From: Alphaproteobacteria bacterium
GTDB taxonomy: Bacteria; Pseudomonadota; Alphaproteobacteria; Micropepsales; Micropepsaceae
Assembly: GCA_003246795.1 (NCBI GenBank)
Contig: QKCS01000150.1
Location: 1 to 7,401 of the forward strand
Reading direction: 5' to 3'
DNA length: 7,401 nucleotides
Part shown: positions 1 through 6,865 of the stretch, in pieces
Layout: each line of letters begins with the position of its first letter
How positions within the stretch are numbered: position 1 is the stretch's first letter
Position numbers and translations under genes: made by a program
Notes under the pieces: generated by a model
What the model was told of the DNA's origin: nothing
What the model saw: the letters and a program-made list of their open reading frames with translations, nothing else
The model's database searches: none

Positions 1-885
1 CAGACCGCTGTCGACGACGACGCGCACGTCTTCGATCGTCAGGCTGGTTTCGGCGATCGCCGTCGCAAGCACGATCTTGCGTTCGCCAGTGTCGTCGAGC
101 GGACGGATGGCGCGGTCTTGCGCGTCGGCGGGCAAGGCGCCGTAGAGCGGCATCAGGCGAGCGCCGTGCAAGCCCTCGTCCGAAAGGAGACGCTCGACCG
201 TGCGGATTTCGCCTTCGCCGGGCAGGAAGACAAGGATGCCGCCGTCCATCTCATGCAGCGCGCGCAGCACCGTCGCCGCCACGGTGTGTTCGATGCGCGT
301 GTTCGCGCGCGGCGGCGCGTAGATCGTCTCGATCGGATGGAGGCGGCCTTCCGATCTGACGGTGGGGGCGTTGTCGAGCAGGGCGGCCACGCGGGCGCCG
401 TCGAGCGTCGCCGACATCACGAGGATTTTGAGGTCTTCGTTGAGCGCGCCTTGGGTTTCGAGCGCAAGCGCGAGGCCCAGATCGGCGTTCAGGCTGCGCT
501 CGTGAAATTCGTCGAAGATCACCATGGCGACGTTCTCGAGCGCCGGATCGCTTTGCAGCCGCCGCGTGAGAAGCGCTTCGGTCAACACTTCGATGCGCGT
601 CCCCGGTCCGACGCGTGCGTCGAGGCGGACGCGGTAGCCGACCGTGTCGCCGATCTTCTCGCCCAGAAGCGTCGCCATGCGCGAAGCGGCCGCGCGGGCG
701 GCGACGCGGCGAGGTTCGAGCATGAGAATCTTCTTTCCCGCCGCCCACGCTTCGTCGCGCAAGGCGAGCGGGACGAGCGTCGTCTTGCCGGCGCCGGTCG
801 GCGCTTCGAGAACCACGCAACGACTCTGTGCGAGCGTGCGCTTGAGCGCGGGAAGCGCGCTTTCGATGGGAAGAGATTCGCTCAT
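1..885 (-). CDS. hrpB: ATP-dependent RNA helicase HrpB, N-terminal part (gene runs off the left edge)
   Basis: A DEAH-type superfamily 2 helicase that uses ATP to remodel RNA; the precise cellular role of HrpB is poorly defined. Reading down from ATG at 885, 295 codons stay open to the edge. Motifs appear in family order: Walker A APTGAGKTT at residues 28-36, motif Ia region LEPRRVAARA from 56, motif II DEFHERS at 125-131, and motif III SAT at 158-160. The DEFH variant of DEAH followed by ERS is typical of HrpB. The last visible stretch (ATAIAETSLTIEDV, then VVVDSGL at the edge) is the start of the second RecA domain with motif V. Full-length HrpB is about 800 residues, so most of it lies outside. 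No clear Shine-Dalgarno precedes the ATG, but no other in-frame start is seen upstream to about 975. It is divergent from the trehalose operon. Confidence in the family is high. Confidence 0.95.
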   Translation of the reverse strand, partial: MSESLPIESALPALKRTLAQSRCVVLEAPTGAGKTTLVPLALRDEAWAAGKKILMLEPRRVAARAAASRMATLLGEKIGDTVGYRVRLDARVGPGTRIEVLTEALLTRRLQSDPALENVAMVIFDEFHERSLNADLGLALALETQGALNEDLKILVMSATLDGARVAALLDNAPTVRSEGRLHPIETIYAPPRANTRIEHTVAATVLRALHEMDGGILVFLPGEGEIRTVERLLSDEGLHGARLMPLYGALPADAQDRAIRPLDDTGERKIVLATAIAETSLTIEDVRVVVDSGL

Positions 886-900
886 GCGCCGCTGGCGACC

Positions 901-915
901 GTTCGTTGACGGTTC
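901..915. promoter_or_regulatory. LexA-type SOS box, GTTC-N7-GTTC
   Basis: The sequence GTTCGTTGACGGTTC is an exact match to the direct-repeat operator known for alphaproteobacterial LexA (GTTC, seven bases, GTTC). It lies 15 bp upstream of the hrpB ATG. If the TATAGT at 946-951 is the hrpB -10 element, the box would sit in the early transcribed region, where a bound repressor could block elongation. It could be chance: eight fixed bases give roughly a one percent expectation in a gap this size on both strands, and more in DNA rich in TTCG. The centre is not A+T-rich as in many strong boxes. Confidence 0.4.
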
Positions 916-945
916 GAGCGCGTGTTTGTCTTCGGCGCGCGGCGC

Positions 946-980
946 ACTATATCCATCGATATTCTGTACACAGATGATCG
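946..980 (-). promoter_or_regulatory. Candidate hrpB promoter with an overlapping imperfect dyad
   Basis: On the minus strand TATAGT (951 to 946) matches five of six bases of the -10 consensus and lies about 60 bp before the hrpB ATG, in an A+T-rich patch. No good -35 hexamer is seen at the right distance. Immediately upstream, where the -35 would be, is a 24-bp imperfect palindrome at 957-980: CGAT, two mismatched bases, TCTGT, centre AC, ACAGA, two mismatched bases, ATCG. Nine of eleven position pairs match. This is an operator-like layout. I do not recognise the binding protein. Confidence 0.3.
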
Positions 981-1021
981 TGTTGCAGGCAATTCGCCTT
1001 ACGAATCAGCATACATCAGGG

Positions 1022-1049
1022 TTGACATCGCGTGTTCGGCGGGCATGGT
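1022..1049 (+). promoter_or_regulatory. Weak candidate promoter for the trehalose operon
   Basis: A perfect -35 hexamer TTGACA (1022-1027) is followed after 16 bases by CATGGT (1044-1049), which matches only three of six -10 positions, though these include the conserved second A and final T. Transcription from here would give a leader of roughly 150 nt that includes the two hairpins at 1084-1117. No EcfG-type (GGAAC...CGTT) site, which might be expected for stress-induced trehalose genes, was found. Confidence 0.25.
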
Positions 1050-1083
1050 GTCTTTTGAGGCGCGTTCTGCGCCGTTCCGAGCG

Positions 1084-1117
1084 TTTTCCGCCGGAAAAAT
1101 CGAGTTCCAGCAACTCG
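1084..1117 (+). promoter_or_regulatory. Two adjacent small stem-loops upstream of otsB
   Basis: TTTTCC-GCC-GGAAAA (1084-1098) and CGAGTT-CCAGC-AACTCG (1101-1117) are perfect 6-bp inverted repeats, with loops of 3 and 5 bases, separated by two bases. They end 86 bp before the otsB start. They could be protein-binding dyads or leader RNA hairpins. Neither is followed by a T-run, so a simple intrinsic terminator is unlikely. Confidence 0.35.
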
Positions 1118-1203
1118 TCCTTGAGGGTCCAACGGGCAGCATGACGCGCTGTCCTTGCGAGCGCTGTCGGCCCGGCGCACAATAAACGACGAGGAGTGAC
1201 GCG

Positions 1204-1944
1204 ATGACCGATACGTCTGTCCTGAACCGGCCGGGGTCGGCGGGAACGCCGCCCAAGCCGCAAAAGGACTGGGCGCTGTTTCTGGACGTCGACGGCACGC
1301 TTCTCGACATCGCGCAGACGCCGGACGGCGTCGTCGTTCCCGCCGATCTCGTCGTCGATTTGACGAACGTCTTCGATGCGCTGGGCGGCGCGCTCGCGGT
1401 CGTGAGCGGGCGGATGCTGAGCGAGGTCGATCGTTTGCTGGCGCCGTTGCGCCTGCCGGGCGCGGGCGAACACGGCGCCACCGTGCGGTTGCCGTCGGGT
1501 CAGATGGACGAGATCGACGCGAAGGTGCCGCCGGACTGGGTCGAGGCGCTAAACGCGGCGGCGGCGGACAAGCCGGGCACCTTGATCGAGCCGAAGACGC
1601 ACGGCGTCGTCGCGCACTTCCGCCGTGCGCCGGCAGAGGAGGCGTTCTTCAGCGAACTGTGCGCGCGGCTTGTCGCGGGGCGCGCGCAGGAGTTCGAGGT
1701 TCTGCACGGCAAGATGATGTTCGAGATCCGGCCGCGCACGGTGAGCAAGGCGCGGCCCGTGGAGCGGTTGATGACCGTCGCGCCGTTTAAAGGGCGGCGG
1801 CCGGTTTTCGTCGGCGACGACATCACCGACGAGGACGGCATTCGCGCGGCCGTCGAGCTGGGCGGGGCCGGCTACAAGGTGCATCAGTCGTTCGGCGGAC
1901 CGGACGGCGTCAGGCGTTGGCTCAAGACGGTGGCCGCGCTGTGA
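1204..1944 (+). CDS. otsB: Trehalose-6-phosphate phosphatase
   Basis: A cytoplasmic HAD-superfamily enzyme of 246 residues that dephosphorylates trehalose-6-phosphate to trehalose, the last step of the OtsAB pathway. HAD motif I is LDVDGTL at 27-33, with D28 the expected nucleophile and D30 the acid/base. Motif II is VVSGR at 66-70 (S68). The family GEHG element is at 88-91, the motif III lysine is probably K182 in VSKARPV, and motif IV is GDDITDED at 204-211. Length is normal; residues 1-22 are a Pro/Gly-rich, probably disordered lead. The start is fixed by GAGGAG (1191-1196), 7 nt before the ATG. Its TGA overlaps the GTG of the next gene by 4 nt, implying translational coupling. One small departure: the usual SKG near the motif III lysine reads SKA here. 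Confidence 0.95.
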   Translation: MTDTSVLNRPGSAGTPPKPQKDWALFLDVDGTLLDIAQTPDGVVVPADLVVDLTNVFDALGGALAVVSGRMLSEVDRLLAPLRLPGAGEHGATVRLPSGQMDEIDAKVPPDWVEALNAAAADKPGTLIEPKTHGVVAHFRRAPAEEAFFSELCARLVAGRAQEFEVLHGKMMFEIRPRTVSKARPVERLMTVAPFKGRRPVFVGDDITDEDGIRAAVELGGAGYKVHQSFGGPDGVRRWLKTVAAL

Positions 1945-3743
1945 CGCCGGTCGACGGGCTCGACCTCGGCGTCGTGGGCAACTGCGCCGTCGCCAGTCTT
2001 GTCGCGCGCAACGGGCGTCACGTCTGGTTCGGGTTTCCGCGCATCGACAGCGATCCGGTGTTCAACGCGCTTCTCGGCGGCGCGACGCCCGAGCGCGGGT
2101 TCATGGACGTGGCGCTGACGGGCGAGGCCTATTGGTCGCAAAGCTATCTGCGCAACACGGCGATCCTCGAAACGGTGGGGACGGACACCAACGGGTCGAA
2201 CATCAAGATCATCGACTTTGCGCCGCGGCACGAAAAGTTCGGCCGTTCGTTCCATCCGCCGATCCTGGTCCGGCGCATCGTGCCGGTGTCGGGGCGGCCG
2301 CGCATCCGCGTGCGCGTGCGGCCGACGTTCGGTTACGGGGCGCACGCGCCGACGGTGACGACCGGCAGCAACCACATCCGCTATGTCGGATCGTCGGTGG
2401 CGCTTCGCCTCACGACCGACATGCCGCTTTCCTATATCACGCAGGAGACGGAGTTCGCGCTCGACCGGCCGATCCACCTCTACGTCGGGTCGGACGAGCC
2501 GGTGCCGGAGAATCCCGAAACGCTTTGGAACAACTTCTTCTCCGAGACCGAGGCCTATTGGCGGCGGTGGACGCGCGGCCTGTCGATTCCCTTCGAATGG
2601 CAGGAAGAAGTCATCCGCTCGGCGATCACGCTGAAGCTGTGTTCGTACGAGGATACGGGGGCGATCGTGGCGGCGCTGACCACGTCGATCCCCGAGTCGC
2701 CGGATTCCGGGCGCAACTGGGACTACCGCTATTGCTGGCTGCGCGACGCGTATTTCGCGGTCGCCGCGCTCAATAGGCTCGGCGCGACGCGCACGATGGA
2801 AGGCTTCATCCGCTTCGTGCTCGACGCGGTGCTCGCGGGCGAGCGGCGCGGGACGATTGCGCCTCTGTTTCCGGTCTCGGGCGTCGGCGAGCTCGAGGAG
2901 AATACGGCGCCCGCTTTGCCCGGCTACAAGGGCATGGGGCCCGTGCGCGTCGGAAACGGCGCGGCGACGCAGGTTCAAAACGACGTCTACGGATCGATCA
3001 TCCTGACGGCGACGCAAATGTTCTGGGACCGCCGGCTAGCGAACGCGGGCGACGCGGCGCTCTATGAACAATTGCGCGACGTGGGTCACATCGCGGTCGC
3101 GCGCGCGTTCGACCCGGACGCGGGGCCGTGGGAGTATCGCGGGCGCTTGCTGCCGCACACCTATTCGGCGGCGATGTGCTGGGCGGCGGCGCACCGGCTC
3201 GCCATGATCGCCGAGCGCCTCGGCATTCACGCCGACGCGCAGCAATGGCGCGTGCAGGCGCAGGCGTTGCGCGACGAGCTGCTCAAGCGCGCGACGACGC
3301 GCGAGGGCTGGATCTCCGGCGCGCTCGACACCGAGGTCGCCGACGCTTCGTCGCTGCTCCTCACCGAGATCGGGCTGCTCAAGGCCGACGATCCGCGCGT
3401 CGCCAAGACGCTCGACGTCACGCGCCGGCGGCTGATGCGCGACGGGTTCATCTATCGCTATCACGAGGCCGACGATTTCGGGCACCCGCAGACGGCGTTC
3501 CTCGTCTGCACGTTCTGGTACTGTGACGCGCTGGCGCTCGCCGGGCGGCGCGACGAGGCGCGGGAGCTGTTCGAAAACGCCATCACCTGCCGCAATTCCG
3601 TGGGCCTGTTGAGCGAGGACGTCGAACCCAAGAGCCGGCTCTTGTGGGGCAACTTCCCGCAGGCGTATTCCCACGTCGGGCTGGTCCATTCCGCATCGCG
3701 CCTGTCGTGCGGCTGGGAGGAGGCGCTGTGGCGCGCGTCGTAA
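1941..3743 (+). CDS. GH15 glycoside hydrolase (trehalase/glucoamylase-like)
   Basis: A 600-residue protein with the two-part architecture of bacterial GH15 enzymes. The N-terminal beta domain (about 1-220) starts with the typical signature: LGVVGNCAVASLVARNGRHV, then FGFPRIDSDPVF and ALLGG. The catalytic (alpha/alpha)6 barrel has RNWDYRYCWLRDA from 258 and GPWEYRG with E398, the likely general acid. LSEDVEP follows with E559, the likely base, and GNFPQAYSHVGL lies close behind. Known relatives hydrolyse alpha-glucosides and include mycobacterial trehalases, glucodextranases and glucoamylases; substrate cannot be settled from sequence. No signal peptide is visible, so it should be cytoplasmic. 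The GTG at 1941 is chosen because it gives a 4-nt overlap with otsB and places the family signature near the N-terminus. A TTG at 1917 is also in frame. It lies between otsB and otsA, overlapping otsA by 16 nt, so it very likely acts on trehalose or a related glucoside. Confidence 0.9.
   Translation: MTPVDGLDLGVVGNCAVASLVARNGRHVWFGFPRIDSDPVFNALLGGATPERGFMDVALTGEAYWSQSYLRNTAILETVGTDTNGSNIKIIDFAPRHEKFGRSFHPPILVRRIVPVSGRPRIRVRVRPTFGYGAHAPTVTTGSNHIRYVGSSVALRLTTDMPLSYITQETEFALDRPIHLYVGSDEPVPENPETLWNNFFSETEAYWRRWTRGLSIPFEWQEEVIRSAITLKLCSYEDTGAIVAALTTSIPESPDSGRNWDYRYCWLRDAYFAVAALNRLGATRTMEGFIRFVLDAVLAGERRGTIAPLFPVSGVGELEENTAPALPGYKGMGPVRVGNGAATQVQNDVYGSIILTATQMFWDRRLANAGDAALYEQLRDVGHIAVARAFDPDAGPWEYRGRLLPHTYSAAMCWAAAHRLAMIAERLGIHADAQQWRVQAQALRDELLKRATTREGWISGALDTEVADASSLLLTEIGLLKADDPRVAKTLDVTRRRLMRDGFIYRYHEADDFGHPQTAFLVCTFWYCDALALAGRRDEARELFENAITCRNSVGLLSEDVEPKSRLLWGNFPQAYSHVGLVHSASRLSCGWEEALWRAS
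3715..3723 (+). promoter_or_regulatory. Strong ribosome binding site that fixes the otsA start
   Basis: GGGAGGAGG lies inside the end of the GH15 gene, with its GGAGG core 7 nt before the GTG at 3728. This supports the GTG start over the in-frame GTG at 3644, and suggests otsA is translated well on its own as well as by coupling. Confidence 0.8.
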
Positions 3744-5113
3744 TCGTCTCGAATCGGGTGCCGAAGCCGGGCGTCGAAGGGCCGGCCGCGGGCGGCTTGG
3801 CGGTCGCGCTCGCCGACGCGATCAAGCCCGGCGACCTTTGGTTCGGGTGGAGCGGGTCGATCGCGAAGGAGACGCTGCTCACGCCCAGGGTCGTCACCGC
3901 CAAAGGCGTCGACTATGCGACGATCGACCTTTCGAAGGACGACTACGAGCACTTCTACGTCAACTACGCGAACTCGACGCTGTGGCCGCTTTTGCACTTC
4001 CGGCCCGGCATGGTCACGTTCGAGCGGGCGGACTACGAGGCCTATGTCGACGTCAACCGCTCGTTTGGGCACGCGCTCAAGCCGCTCTTGAAGGACGACG
4101 ACCTGATCTGGGTGCACGATTATCACCTGATCCCGCTCGCGCGCATCCTCAGGAAGCTCGGCGTCAAGAACCGGATCGGCTTCTTCCTGCATGTGCCGTT
4201 CGTGCCGGCGAGCCTCTTGGAAACGCTGCCTAACGCGGTCGAGACGCTGAAAGAGCTTTGCAATTACGACGTCGTCGGCTTCCAGACGGAGCGCCACACC
4301 GGCGACTTCCGCGATTGCCTGCGCCGCATGATGGGTTACGAGGCCGAGCCCGGCAAACCGGTGAAGGTGAAGGGGCACAGCGTCCTGCCGCTTGCCTGTC
4401 CCATCGGGATTGACGCGGATGCGTTCGCCAAGATCGCGATGCGCGCGGCCAAGGCGAAGGACACGCTACGCCTGATCGAAAGCCTGGCCGGGCGCGCCTT
4501 CATCATCGGCGTCGACCGGCTCGACTACACGAAGGGGCTGCCCAACCGCGTCGAAGGGTTTTCGCGCCTGCTCGAACGCTACGAAGAACACCGCGGCAAG
4601 GTCAGCTATCTGCAGGTCGCCGCGCGCTCGCGCGAGGACGTGGTCAGCTATCAGGAGCTGAAGCGCGAGCTCGACCGGGCCGCGGGCGAGGTGAACGGCA
4701 AGTTCGGCGACTACGACTGGGTGCCCTTGCGCTACATCACGCGGCCGATGGCGCGCAACACGATCGCCGGCTTCTACAACGTCGCGCGCGTCGGGCTCGT
4801 CACGCCGCTGCGCGACGGGATGAACCTCGTCGCCAAGGAGTTCGTTGCCGCCCAGCCGCCGGACGACCCCGGCGTGCTCATCCTCTCCGAATTCGCGGGC
4901 GCGGCTGAGGAGATGACGGAGGCGATCATCATCAATCCGCACGACGCGGATTCGATCACCGAGGCGCTGCACAAGGCGCTGACCATGCCCCTCGACGAGC
5001 GCAAGGAACGCCACCAGGCCCTGCTCGCCAAGGTGCGCGCGTCGTCGGCGAAGGCGTTCTGCGACCGGTTCCTGGGCGCGCTCGAAGAGTTGCCGAAGGC
5101 GGCGGCGGCCTAG
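3728..5113 (+). CDS. otsA: Trehalose-6-phosphate synthase (GT20)
   Basis: A retaining GT-B glycosyltransferase of 461 residues that joins UDP-glucose (or another NDP-glucose) to glucose-6-phosphate, giving trehalose-6-phosphate for OtsB. Family features in order: VVIVSNR at 4-10 with R10; AAGGLAVAL with G22-G23, the glycine pair of the N-terminal substrate loop; VHDYHL from 129 with D131; FFLHVPF soon after; GVDRLDYTKGL at 261-271 with R264 and K269, which bind the nucleotide diphosphate; and PLRDGMNLVAKE ending at E371, with D363. All key residues seem intact and the length is close to the 474 of E. coli OtsA. The GTG start gives a 16-nt overlap with the GH15 gene and a strong ribosome site. 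It is the last gene of the operon; no clear intrinsic terminator follows. Confidence 0.96.
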   Translation: MARVVIVSNRVPKPGVEGPAAGGLAVALADAIKPGDLWFGWSGSIAKETLLTPRVVTAKGVDYATIDLSKDDYEHFYVNYANSTLWPLLHFRPGMVTFERADYEAYVDVNRSFGHALKPLLKDDDLIWVHDYHLIPLARILRKLGVKNRIGFFLHVPFVPASLLETLPNAVETLKELCNYDVVGFQTERHTGDFRDCLRRMMGYEAEPGKPVKVKGHSVLPLACPIGIDADAFAKIAMRAAKAKDTLRLIESLAGRAFIIGVDRLDYTKGLPNRVEGFSRLLERYEEHRGKVSYLQVAARSREDVVSYQELKRELDRAAGEVNGKFGDYDWVPLRYITRPMARNTIAGFYNVARVGLVTPLRDGMNLVAKEFVAAQPPDDPGVLILSEFAGAAEEMTEAIIINPHDADSITEALHKALTMPLDERKERHQALLAKVRASSAKAFCDRFLGALEELPKAAAA

Positions 5114-5131
5114 GTCCGGTTTGCTACGCCC

Positions 5132-5302
5132 TCACTGTGCATGCCGCCGAACTCGAGGCGGAGCACCTTCCCTCAGGACCTGTTCGTAGGCCGTTCCGTA
5201 CAGCGCCAGAAACGCGTCGATCCCGGGCTTGTTGAATGTCGGGCAGTTGCGATTGTCGAAAATCCGAACTGCACGCGATATGCCCTTGGGCTCTTCAAAG
5301 AT
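5132..5302 (-). other. Open in-frame stretch after the monooxygenase stop; possible gene remnant
   Basis: Reading minus from 5302, directly after the TAA of the monooxygenase and in the same frame, 56 codons run to TGA at 5134-5132. The conceptual peptide looks like real protein rather than noise: it includes RIFDNRNCPTFNKPGIDAF and then LALYGTAYEQVLREGAPP. In the middle part most third positions are G or C, as in the genes around it. There is no start codon or ribosome site, so it is not an intact gene. It may be the tail of a decayed gene, or an in-frame extension reached only by stop-codon readthrough. I do not recognise the family. Chance remains possible in such GC-rich DNA. Confidence 0.3.
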
Positions 5303-6805
5303 TTACTCCGCCGCCCGCGCAAGCACCGGCTTGGCGCCAGCCGTCGCCTTCGAGAACACCAGCGCTTCGTCCTCGATCGGGGCTTTGCGCATTTCTTTGA
5401 TGTCGGTGAAGTAGTTCTGGTTCTGGCGCCAAGGGGCCTTCGGGCCTTGCTTCGGCAGCATGGCGACCGCGCGCACCACGTAGCCCGACGAGAAGTCGAG
5501 CCAGGGTTCGGGCTTCATGTTCGGGTCGGCAAGCGTGGGGGTCGCGATCTGGACGCCCTTTTCGTCCATCTTGTTCAAGAGGCGCGTGACCCATTCGCAG
5601 ATGAGGTCGGCGCGCAGCGTCCAGCTCGCGTTCGTGTAGCCGAAGACGCTTGCCAGGTTCGGCACGCCCGAATACATCAGGCCCTTGTAGGTGAAGGTCT
5701 CGCCGAAATCGACCTTGCGGCCGTCGACCGCGACCTCCATGCCGCCCATGACTTCGAGCTGAAGGCCCGTCGCGGTCACGATGATGTCGGCTTCGAGTTC
5801 GCGCCCGCTTTTCAGCTTGATGCCTTTTTCGGTGAACGTGTCGATGTGGTCGGTCACGACCTCGGCGCGGCCTTCCTTGATCGCGTCGAACATGTCGGCG
5901 TCGGGCACCAGGCACAGGCGCTGATCCCACGGATTGTATTTCGGCGTGAAGTGCGTGGCGACGTCGTAGCCGTCGGGCAGCAGATCCTTCACGCCCTTGA
6001 TCAGGAATTCCTTCACCTGCTCGGGCTTCTGCCGCGCGCGGTTGAAGAAGAAGCGCTGCAGGATGATGTTGCGCCAGCGCGGGATCGCATAGGCCCACGA
6101 TGCGGGCAGGAACTTGCGCAGGACGTTCGCCATCGCGTCCTTCTCGGGCCGCGAGACGTAGTAGGTGGGCGAGCGCTGCAGCATCGTCACGTGCGCGGTC
6201 TTCGCGAGATTGGGGACGAGCGTCACCGCGGTCGCGCCCGAACCGATCACGACGATGCGTTTGCCGGCGTAGTCGAGGCTCTCCGGCCAATGCTGCGGGT
6301 GGACGATCTGGCCCTTGAAGTTTTCGCGGCCCTTGAACTCCGGCGTGTAGCCTTCGCTGTAGCGGTAGTAGCCGGCGCAGGAGAAGATGAAGTTCGCCGT
6401 GTAGGTGACCGTCTCCGCGCGCCCCGACGCGTCGCGCTTCTCCGCCTCGACCGTCCAGCGCGCGGTCGCGGAATCCCACGACGCGCGCGCGACCTTGTTG
6501 CGGAAGCGGATGTGCTTGTCGACGCCCGCGTCCTTCGCCGTCTCGGTGACGTATTCGCGGATCGCCTCGCCCGGCGAGATCGCGCTCTGGTGCGTCCACG
6601 GGCGGAAGCGATAGCCCATGGTCAGCATGTCGCTGTCCGAGCGGATGCCCGGATAACGGAAGAGATCCCACGTGCCGCCGATGCGCTCACGGTTCTCCAA
6701 AATCACAAACGACTTCTTGGGCGCGAACTTGGTCAGATGCCACCCGGCATCAATTCCGCTGAGGCCGGCGCCGATGATCAGGACATCGAAGTGTTCAGGC
6801 GACAT
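5303..6805 (-). CDS. EthA-like Baeyer-Villiger flavin monooxygenase
   Basis: A 500-residue class B flavin monooxygenase that would use FAD, NADPH and O2 to turn ketones into esters or lactones, or to oxidise sulfur. FAD-binding GAGLSG is at 12-17, followed by GGTWDLFRYPGIRSDSDM at 43-60. The Baeyer-Villiger fingerprint FxGxxxHxxxWP is exact at 163-174 (FKGQIVHPQHWP), and NADPH-binding GSGATA is at 188-193. From memory it aligns nearly end to end with Mycobacterium tuberculosis EthA (489 aa), including HVTMLQRSPTY, NPWDQRLCLVP, YTNASWTL and the PWRxNQNY tail. The natural substrate is unknown. The ATG at 6805 matches the EthA N-terminus; GGGAG (6820-6816) lies 10 nt upstream, rather far. It stands alone, convergent with otsA. 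A palindrome 60 bp upstream suggests repressor control. Confidence 0.93.
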   Translation of the reverse strand: MSPEHFDVLIIGAGLSGIDAGWHLTKFAPKKSFVILENRERIGGTWDLFRYPGIRSDSDMLTMGYRFRPWTHQSAISPGEAIREYVTETAKDAGVDKHIRFRNKVARASWDSATARWTVEAEKRDASGRAETVTYTANFIFSCAGYYRYSEGYTPEFKGRENFKGQIVHPQHWPESLDYAGKRIVVIGSGATAVTLVPNLAKTAHVTMLQRSPTYYVSRPEKDAMANVLRKFLPASWAYAIPRWRNIILQRFFFNRARQKPEQVKEFLIKGVKDLLPDGYDVATHFTPKYNPWDQRLCLVPDADMFDAIKEGRAEVVTDHIDTFTEKGIKLKSGRELEADIIVTATGLQLEVMGGMEVAVDGRKVDFGETFTYKGLMYSGVPNLASVFGYTNASWTLRADLICEWVTRLLNKMDEKGVQIATPTLADPNMKPEPWLDFSSGYVVRAVAMLPKQGPKAPWRQNQNYFTDIKEMRKAPIEDEALVFSKATAGAKPVLARAAE

Positions 6806-6865
6806 GCGGCGTTCGCTCCCAATGGCAACGGCTTGGCGGCCGGGACGGTAGCATGGATACTTTAA

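Larger units (their letters stand above)
886..1203. other. Divergent intergenic region between hrpB and otsB
   Basis: This 318-bp gap holds no convincing gene; the open frames across it lack starts with ribosome sites and family-like sequence. It contains, from left to right, a GTTC-N7-GTTC box (901-915), a minus-strand TATAGT (946-951), an imperfect dyad (957-980), a plus-strand TTGACA (1022-1027), two adjacent hairpins (1084-1117) and an 8-nt direct repeat GCGCTGTC (1146-1153 and 1161-1168). The part from about 943 to 1020 is clearly richer in A+T than its surroundings, as expected for promoters. Confidence 0.7.

Noticed and set aside
118..909. A 263-codon plus-strand open frame at the left end
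   Set aside because: It is antisense to HrpB, whose helicase motifs are intact on the minus strand.
1064..1077. A second GTTC...GTTC pair before otsB
   Set aside because: The spacing is six bases, not the seven required for the alphaproteobacterial LexA box.
1093..1119. Possible EcfG general-stress promoter (GGAAA...CGTC) before otsB
   Set aside because: Both elements have a mismatch to GGAAC and CGTT, and the spacer of 18 is too long; no better site was found in the gap.
1917..1940. TTG at 1917 as the start of the GH15 gene
   Set aside because: It would extend the overlap with otsB to 28 nt and add eight residues unlike the family; GTG at 1941 with the 4-nt overlap is more natural.
1884..3017. 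A 377-codon open frame on the minus strand opposite the GH15 gene
   Set aside because: It has an Arg-rich shadow composition and no motifs; the plus strand carries the conserved GH15 signatures.
3644..3727. GTG at 3644 as the start of otsA
   Set aside because: It would overlap the GH15 gene by 100 nt and add 28 residues before the conserved VVIVSNR, whereas GTG at 3728 has a strong ribosome site.
5144..5161. CCGCC...GGCGG hairpin after otsA as an intrinsic terminator
   Set aside because: The stem is only 5 bp with an 8-base loop and there is no T-run on either side.
5141..6865. A 574-codon open frame on the plus strand opposite the monooxygenase
   Set aside because: It is rich in Arg, His, Val and Asp in the pattern of an antisense shadow of GC-rich coding DNA, has no recognisable domain, and the opposite strand encodes an unmistakable monooxygenase.
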